Part shown: one piece after another, positions 7,211 to 10,145 of the stretch | How positions within the stretch are numbered: position 1 is the first letter of the stretch | How the letters are laid out: each line of letters starts with the position of its first letter | DNA from: an uncultured Cellvibrio sp. | Lineage (GTDB): Bacteria; Pseudomonadota; Gammaproteobacteria; Pseudomonadales; Cellvibrionaceae | Direction: 5' to 3' | Length of the DNA stretch: 10,145 bases | Assembly (NCBI GenBank): GCA_946482385.1 | Contig: CAMLRI010000035.1 | Location: 1-10,145 of the forward strand | Notes under the pieces: model-generated | What the model saw: the letters and a program-made list of their open reading frames with translations, nothing else | Database searches by the model: none | Told to the model about the DNA's origin: nothing | Made by a program: the position numbers and the translations under genes

Positions 7211-7238
7211 CCCCCGATTATTGGATTACCCCCGATTA
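7211..7238 (+). repeat. Two direct repeats in the alaS leader
   Basis: CCCCCGATTA occurs perfectly at 7211-7220 and again at 7229-7238, 18 bases apart start to start, ending 18 bases before the alaS start. They may be a tandem binding site or a slippage duplication. E. coli AlaRS represses its own gene by binding near the promoter, but at a palindrome, so this is not direct evidence of the same mechanism. Confidence 0.6.
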
Positions 7239-7256
7239 ATGTTTAGTGGAACCCCT

Positions 7257-9884
7257 ATGAAGAGCGCTGAAATCCGCGACGCCTTTTTAAAGTTTTTTGA
7301 AACCAAAGGTCACACAGTAGTAGCCAGCAGCTCGCTGGTACCCGGCAACGATCCGACCTTGTTGTTCACCAACGCTGGCATGAACCAATTCAAGGATTGT
7401 TTTCTGGGCGCCGAAAAGCGCGCCTATACCCGGGCAGTCAGCTCGCAGCGCTGTGTGCGCGCCGGCGGCAAGCATAACGACCTGGAAAATGTCGGATATA
7501 CCGCGCGCCACCATACCTTCTTTGAAATGCTGGGCAATTTCAGCTTTGGCGACTACTTCAAGCGCGATGCTATCCGCTACGCCTGGGAATTTTTAACCTC
7601 TAAAGACTGGTTGAATATTCCTGCGGAAAAACTCTGGGTAACGGTTTACGCCAGCGATGATGAGGCATACGACATCTGGAACAAAGAGATGGGCGTCCCT
7701 GTGGAGCGATTGATCCGCATTGGCGACAACAAAGGCGCCCCCTATGCCTCGGATAACTTCTGGGCTATGGGCGATACCGGCCCCTGCGGCCCCTGTACCG
7801 AAATTTTCTACGACCATGGTGCCGATATCTGGGGTGGTCCACCTGGCTCACCGGAAGAAGATGGCGACCGCTATATTGAAATCTGGAACAACGTGTTCAT
7901 GCAGTTCAACCGCACTGCCGATGGTGTGCTGCATCCGCTGCCTGCACCTGCGGTGGATACCGGCATGGGCTTGGAGCGTATTTCGGCGGTTATGCAGCAT
8001 GTGCACTCCAACTACGAAATCGACCTGTTCCAGCATTTGCTCAAGGCCGCCGCCGAGGCCACAGGCAATAGCGATATGGAAAACAAATCCCTGCGCGTAA
8101 TTGCGGATCACATCCGCTCCTGTTCTTTCCTGATCAGCGATGGTGTCCTGCCCTCTAACGAAGGCCGTGGCTACGTGTTGCGCCGCATCATTCGCCGCGC
8201 CATTCGCCACGGCAACCAGTTGGGTCAAAAGCAGCCTTTCTTCCATAAACTGGTGCAAGCGCTGGCCGATGTGATGGGTGATGCCTATCCCGAACTGCAC
8301 AAAAACAAAGCGCATATTGAGCGTGTTTTATTGCAGGAAGAAGAGCAGTTTGAAAAGACCCTGGATAAAGGCATAGCGGTGCTGGAAGACGCACTGGGCA
8401 AACTCTCGGGCAGCGAGATTCCCGGCAAGCTGGTTTTTACCCTTTACGATACCTATGGTTTCCCGGTCGACCTGACCAATGACATCGCCCGTGAGCGCGG
8501 CCTGACTATAGATCACGCCGGCTACGAAGCGGCCATGGCGGAACAGCGCGCCCGCGCCCGCGCTGCAGGCAACTTCAAGGTTGATTATTCTGCGGCAGGT
8601 TTGGATCTGCCCAGCAGCGAATTTCTTGGCTATACCCATTTGGCAGAGCAGGGCAAGGTTACTGCCCTGATCAAAGACGGTAAAAAAGTGGAGCGGCTGC
8701 TAGAAGGCGATGACGGGGTAGTAGTGCTGGATCGCACCCCTTTCTATGCGGAGTCCGGTGGCCAAGCGGGAGACTGTGGTTATCTGGAGTTGGGCGGTAA
8801 TCGCCTGGAAGTGCGCGATTGCCAGAAGCAGGGTGGTGCGCATTTACACTTGGTGCATGTACTGCAAGGCGCTGTCTCCCTGGGGGATAACCTGAGTGCG
8901 AAAGTCGATGCCAATGTGCGCCAAGCCACCGCGCTTAACCACTCAGCTACACATCTGATGCATGCCGCCTTGCGTAAGGTTTTGGGTGAGCATGTAACGC
9001 AAAAGGGTTCCCTGGTGGATTCCGAGCGCCTGCGCTTCGACTTTTCCCATTTTGAAGCGGTAAGTGCCGAACAACTTAAGGCCATTGAAACCCTGGTGAA
9101 CGATCAAATCCGCGCCAACTCCGCTGTGGCAACCGAGTTGTGCGATATGGAGGCCGCCAAGGCCAAGGGTGCTATGGCCTTGTTTGGCGAAAAGTATGGC
9201 GACACAGTGCGCGTACTTACTATGGGCGATGGCTTTTCGGTTGAGCTCTGCGGTGGCACCCATGTGCAGCGCACGGGTGATATAGGCCTGTTCCGTATTA
9301 TCTCGGAATCTGGCGTGGCGGCGGGCATTCGTCGCATTGAGGCCATTACCGGCGGCAAAGCCCTGACGCTATTTGATCAGGTGGAGTCCCTGGTTGATGC
9401 TGCCGCTCGCGGTATCAAAGCCAATCGCGACAACTTGCTGGAAAAACTCGAAGCTTTGGTGGCGCAGAATCGCAAGCTGGAAAAAGACATGGCCAGCCTC
9501 AAAACCAAGCTGGCTACTGCCGGCAGTGGCGATGTTTTGAGCCAGGCCCAGGATGTACAGGGAATCAAGGTATTGGCTTTGAATCTCGAGGGGGCTGATG
9601 CCAAATCCCTGAGGGAAACCGCTGACCAATTTAAAAACAAACTGGGCTCAGCCGTAGTGCTCCTGGCCGCAGTAGAGGATGACAAGGTATCACTGGTAGC
9701 GGGCGTTACCCAGGATCTTACTGCCAAGCTAAAAGCGGGTGAGTTAATGGGTTATGTGGCTAGCCAGCTGGGCGGCAAGGGCGGTGGTCGCCCGGATATG
9801 GCTCAGGGCGGTGGCACTGATGTGGCCAAACTGGCAGATGCGTTGGCATCGGTTTTGCCGTGGGTAAAATCCCAGCTTGGTTAA
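7257..9884 (+). CDS. alaS: Alanyl-tRNA synthetase
   Basis: AlaRS charges tRNA-Ala with alanine and edits mischarged Ser/Gly-tRNA. The 875-residue product is essentially the length of E. coli AlaRS (876). The class II catalytic domain (about 1-240) includes [20 protein letters not shown] (23-42) and [17 protein letters not shown] (85-101); a tRNA-recognition helical region follows. The editing domain carries its four metal-site residues: H562 and H566 in HSATH, C665 and H669 in CGGTH. The C-Ala domain ends with [14 protein letters not shown] from residue 839. I chose ATG 7257 because [10 protein letters not shown] matches the family N-terminus and AGTGGA (7245-7250) lies six bases upstream; an in-frame ATG at 7239 would add six residues and has no ribosome binding site. 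No terminator separates it from the Trm112-like gene, so they may be cotranscribed. Confidence 0.97.
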   Translation: MKSAEIRDAFLKFFETKGHTVVASSSLVPGNDPTLLFTNAGMNQFKDCFLGAEKRAYTRAVSSQRCVRAGGKHNDLENVGYTARHHTFFEMLGNFSFGDYFKRDAIRYAWEFLTSKDWLNIPAEKLWVTVYASDDEAYDIWNKEMGVPVERLIRIGDNKGAPYASDNFWAMGDTGPCGPCTEIFYDHGADIWGGPPGSPEEDGDRYIEIWNNVFMQFNRTADGVLHPLPAPAVDTGMGLERISAVMQHVHSNYEIDLFQHLLKAAAEATGNSDMENKSLRVIADHIRSCSFLISDGVLPSNEGRGYVLRRIIRRAIRHGNQLGQKQPFFHKLVQALADVMGDAYPELHKNKAHIERVLLQEEEQFEKTLDKGIAVLEDALGKLSGSEIPGKLVFTLYDTYGFPVDLTNDIARERGLTIDHAGYEAAMAEQRARARAAGNFKVDYSAAGLDLPSSEFLGYTHLAEQGKVTALIKDGKKVERLLEGDDGVVVLDRTPFYAESGGQAGDCGYLELGGNRLEVRDCQKQGGAHLHLVHVLQGAVSLGDNLSAKVDANVRQATALNHSATHLMHAALRKVLGEHVTQKGSLVDSERLRFDFSHFEAVSAEQLKAIETLVNDQIRANSAVATELCDMEAAKAKGAMALFGEKYGDTVRVLTMGDGFSVELCGGTHVQRTGDIGLFRIISESGVAAGIRRIEAITGGKALTLFDQVESLVDAAARGIKANRDNLLEKLEALVAQNRKLEKDMASLKTKLATAGSGDVLSQAQDVQGIKVLALNLEGADAKSLRETADQFKNKLGSAVVLLAAVEDDKVSLVAGVTQDLTAKLKAGELMGYVASQLGGKGGGRPDMAQGGGTDVAKLADALASVLPWVKSQLG

Positions 9885-9942
9885 ATGCTGAGCGAAAGCA
9901 ACCAAGAAGTGTGACAAATACGTTTTTTATCACCCATTTGGG

Positions 9943-9971
9943 TTAACTTTTATCGCAATCTGGTGTTTAAT
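9943..9971 (+). promoter_or_regulatory. Candidate lysC promoter
   Basis: TTAACT (9943-9948) and TTTAAT (9966-9971) are separated by exactly 17 bases, in the AT-rich 154-base spacer between alaS and lysC. Matches are 4/6 to the -35 and 5/6 to the -10 consensus, but the mismatch falls at the important second position of the -10. Transcription would start near 9978, giving a leader of about 60 bases. I see no convincing alaS terminator in the spacer; the small hairpin ACCCA/TGGGT (9932-9943) has only a 2-base formal loop and a short T run. Confidence 0.35.
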
Positions 9972-10038
9972 TGGCCCCTTTTTTGTGATCTGGTTACTAG
10001 TTTACGCATCTTATTAATTAGAAAAAGGATAGGCTGTA

Positions 10039-10145
10039 ATGAGCTTATTGGTTCAGAAATACGGTGGCACCTCCGTAGGTACCATTGAACGCATAGACGC
10101 TGTAGCGGAAAAAGTCGCCGGCTTCCGTGCCCAAGGCCACGATAT
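10039..10145 (+). CDS. lysC: Aspartate kinase, N-terminal start (3' end outside window)
   Basis: Aspartokinase phosphorylates aspartate, the first step towards lysine, threonine, methionine and diaminopimelate. Only 35 codons are visible. They contain the diagnostic ATP/aspartate-binding motif VQKYGGTSVG (residues 5-14), including the conserved K7, followed by a helix-like ERIDAVAEKVAGF. The N-terminus MSLLVQKYGGTSVG is like that of Pseudomonas LysC. AAGGA at 10025-10029 lies nine bases before the ATG. The alaS-lysC order is known from Pseudomonas and supports a stand-alone LysC rather than a bifunctional kinase-dehydrogenase, but the regulatory ACT domains that would settle feedback control are beyond the window. 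Confidence 0.92.
   Translation, partial: MSLLVQKYGGTSVGTIERIDAVAEKVAGFRAQGHD

Noticed and set aside
7062..7256. Upstream extension of the alaS frame into the Trm112-like gene
   Set aside because: The extra residues are low in family similarity and overlap a well-supported small gene; the family N-terminus begins at ATG 7257.
9885..9914. Nine-codon reading frame (MLSESNQEV) directly after the alaS stop, as a possible lysC leader peptide
   Set aside because: It has no ribosome binding site, no run of Lys, Thr or Met codons, and no attenuator hairpin after it.
9885..10038. Lysine riboswitch before lysC
   Set aside because: The spacer is AT-rich, shorter than a typical full lysine aptamer plus expression platform, and shows none of the expected conserved helices by eye.

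Overview
The window reads as ordinary core chromosome of a gammaproteobacterium. The proteins resemble those of Pseudomonas and other gammaproteobacteria, and the overall look fits a Cellvibrio-like bacterium (Cellvibrionales). That genus-level placement is from memory and is only moderately secure. Every supported gene is on the + strand, coding density is high, and no stretch longer than about 155 bases lacks a gene. I see no mobile element, CRISPR array, tRNA or rRNA.

Bases 1-5986 hold a central-carbon block. It begins with the 3' end of edd, closed by a strong intrinsic terminator. Then come zwf, pgl, eda, gap and pykA, closed by a second strong terminator. Together these encode the Entner-Doudoroff route from glucose-6-phosphate: Zwf to the lactone, Pgl to 6-phosphogluconate, Edd to KDPG, and Eda to pyruvate plus glyceraldehyde-3-phosphate. 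Gap and PykA add the entry and exit steps of lower glycolysis. zwf and pgl overlap by 7 bases, pgl-eda and gap-pykA are tightly spaced, and eda-gap is separated by 81 bases carrying a terminator-like hairpin and a possible HexR-type half-site pair. zwf-pgl-eda-gap-pykA is probably one transcription unit with a possible internal control point before gap.

Bases 5987-7170 hold a secreted M23-family metallopeptidase with a variant metal motif (HxD in place of HxH), a 51-base inverted repeat between genes, and a small Trm112/YcaR-like protein.

Bases 7171-10145 hold alaS (alanyl-tRNA synthetase, full length, with two short direct repeats in its leader), a 154-base AT-rich spacer with a candidate promoter, and the start of lysC (aspartate kinase), which runs off the end. 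The alaS-lysC order is the one known from Pseudomonas, where csrA/rsmA follows.

I did not find an undescribed system here. The observations worth a second look are small: regulatory structure between eda and gap, variant residues in three proteins, and unexplained repeats in two spacers.
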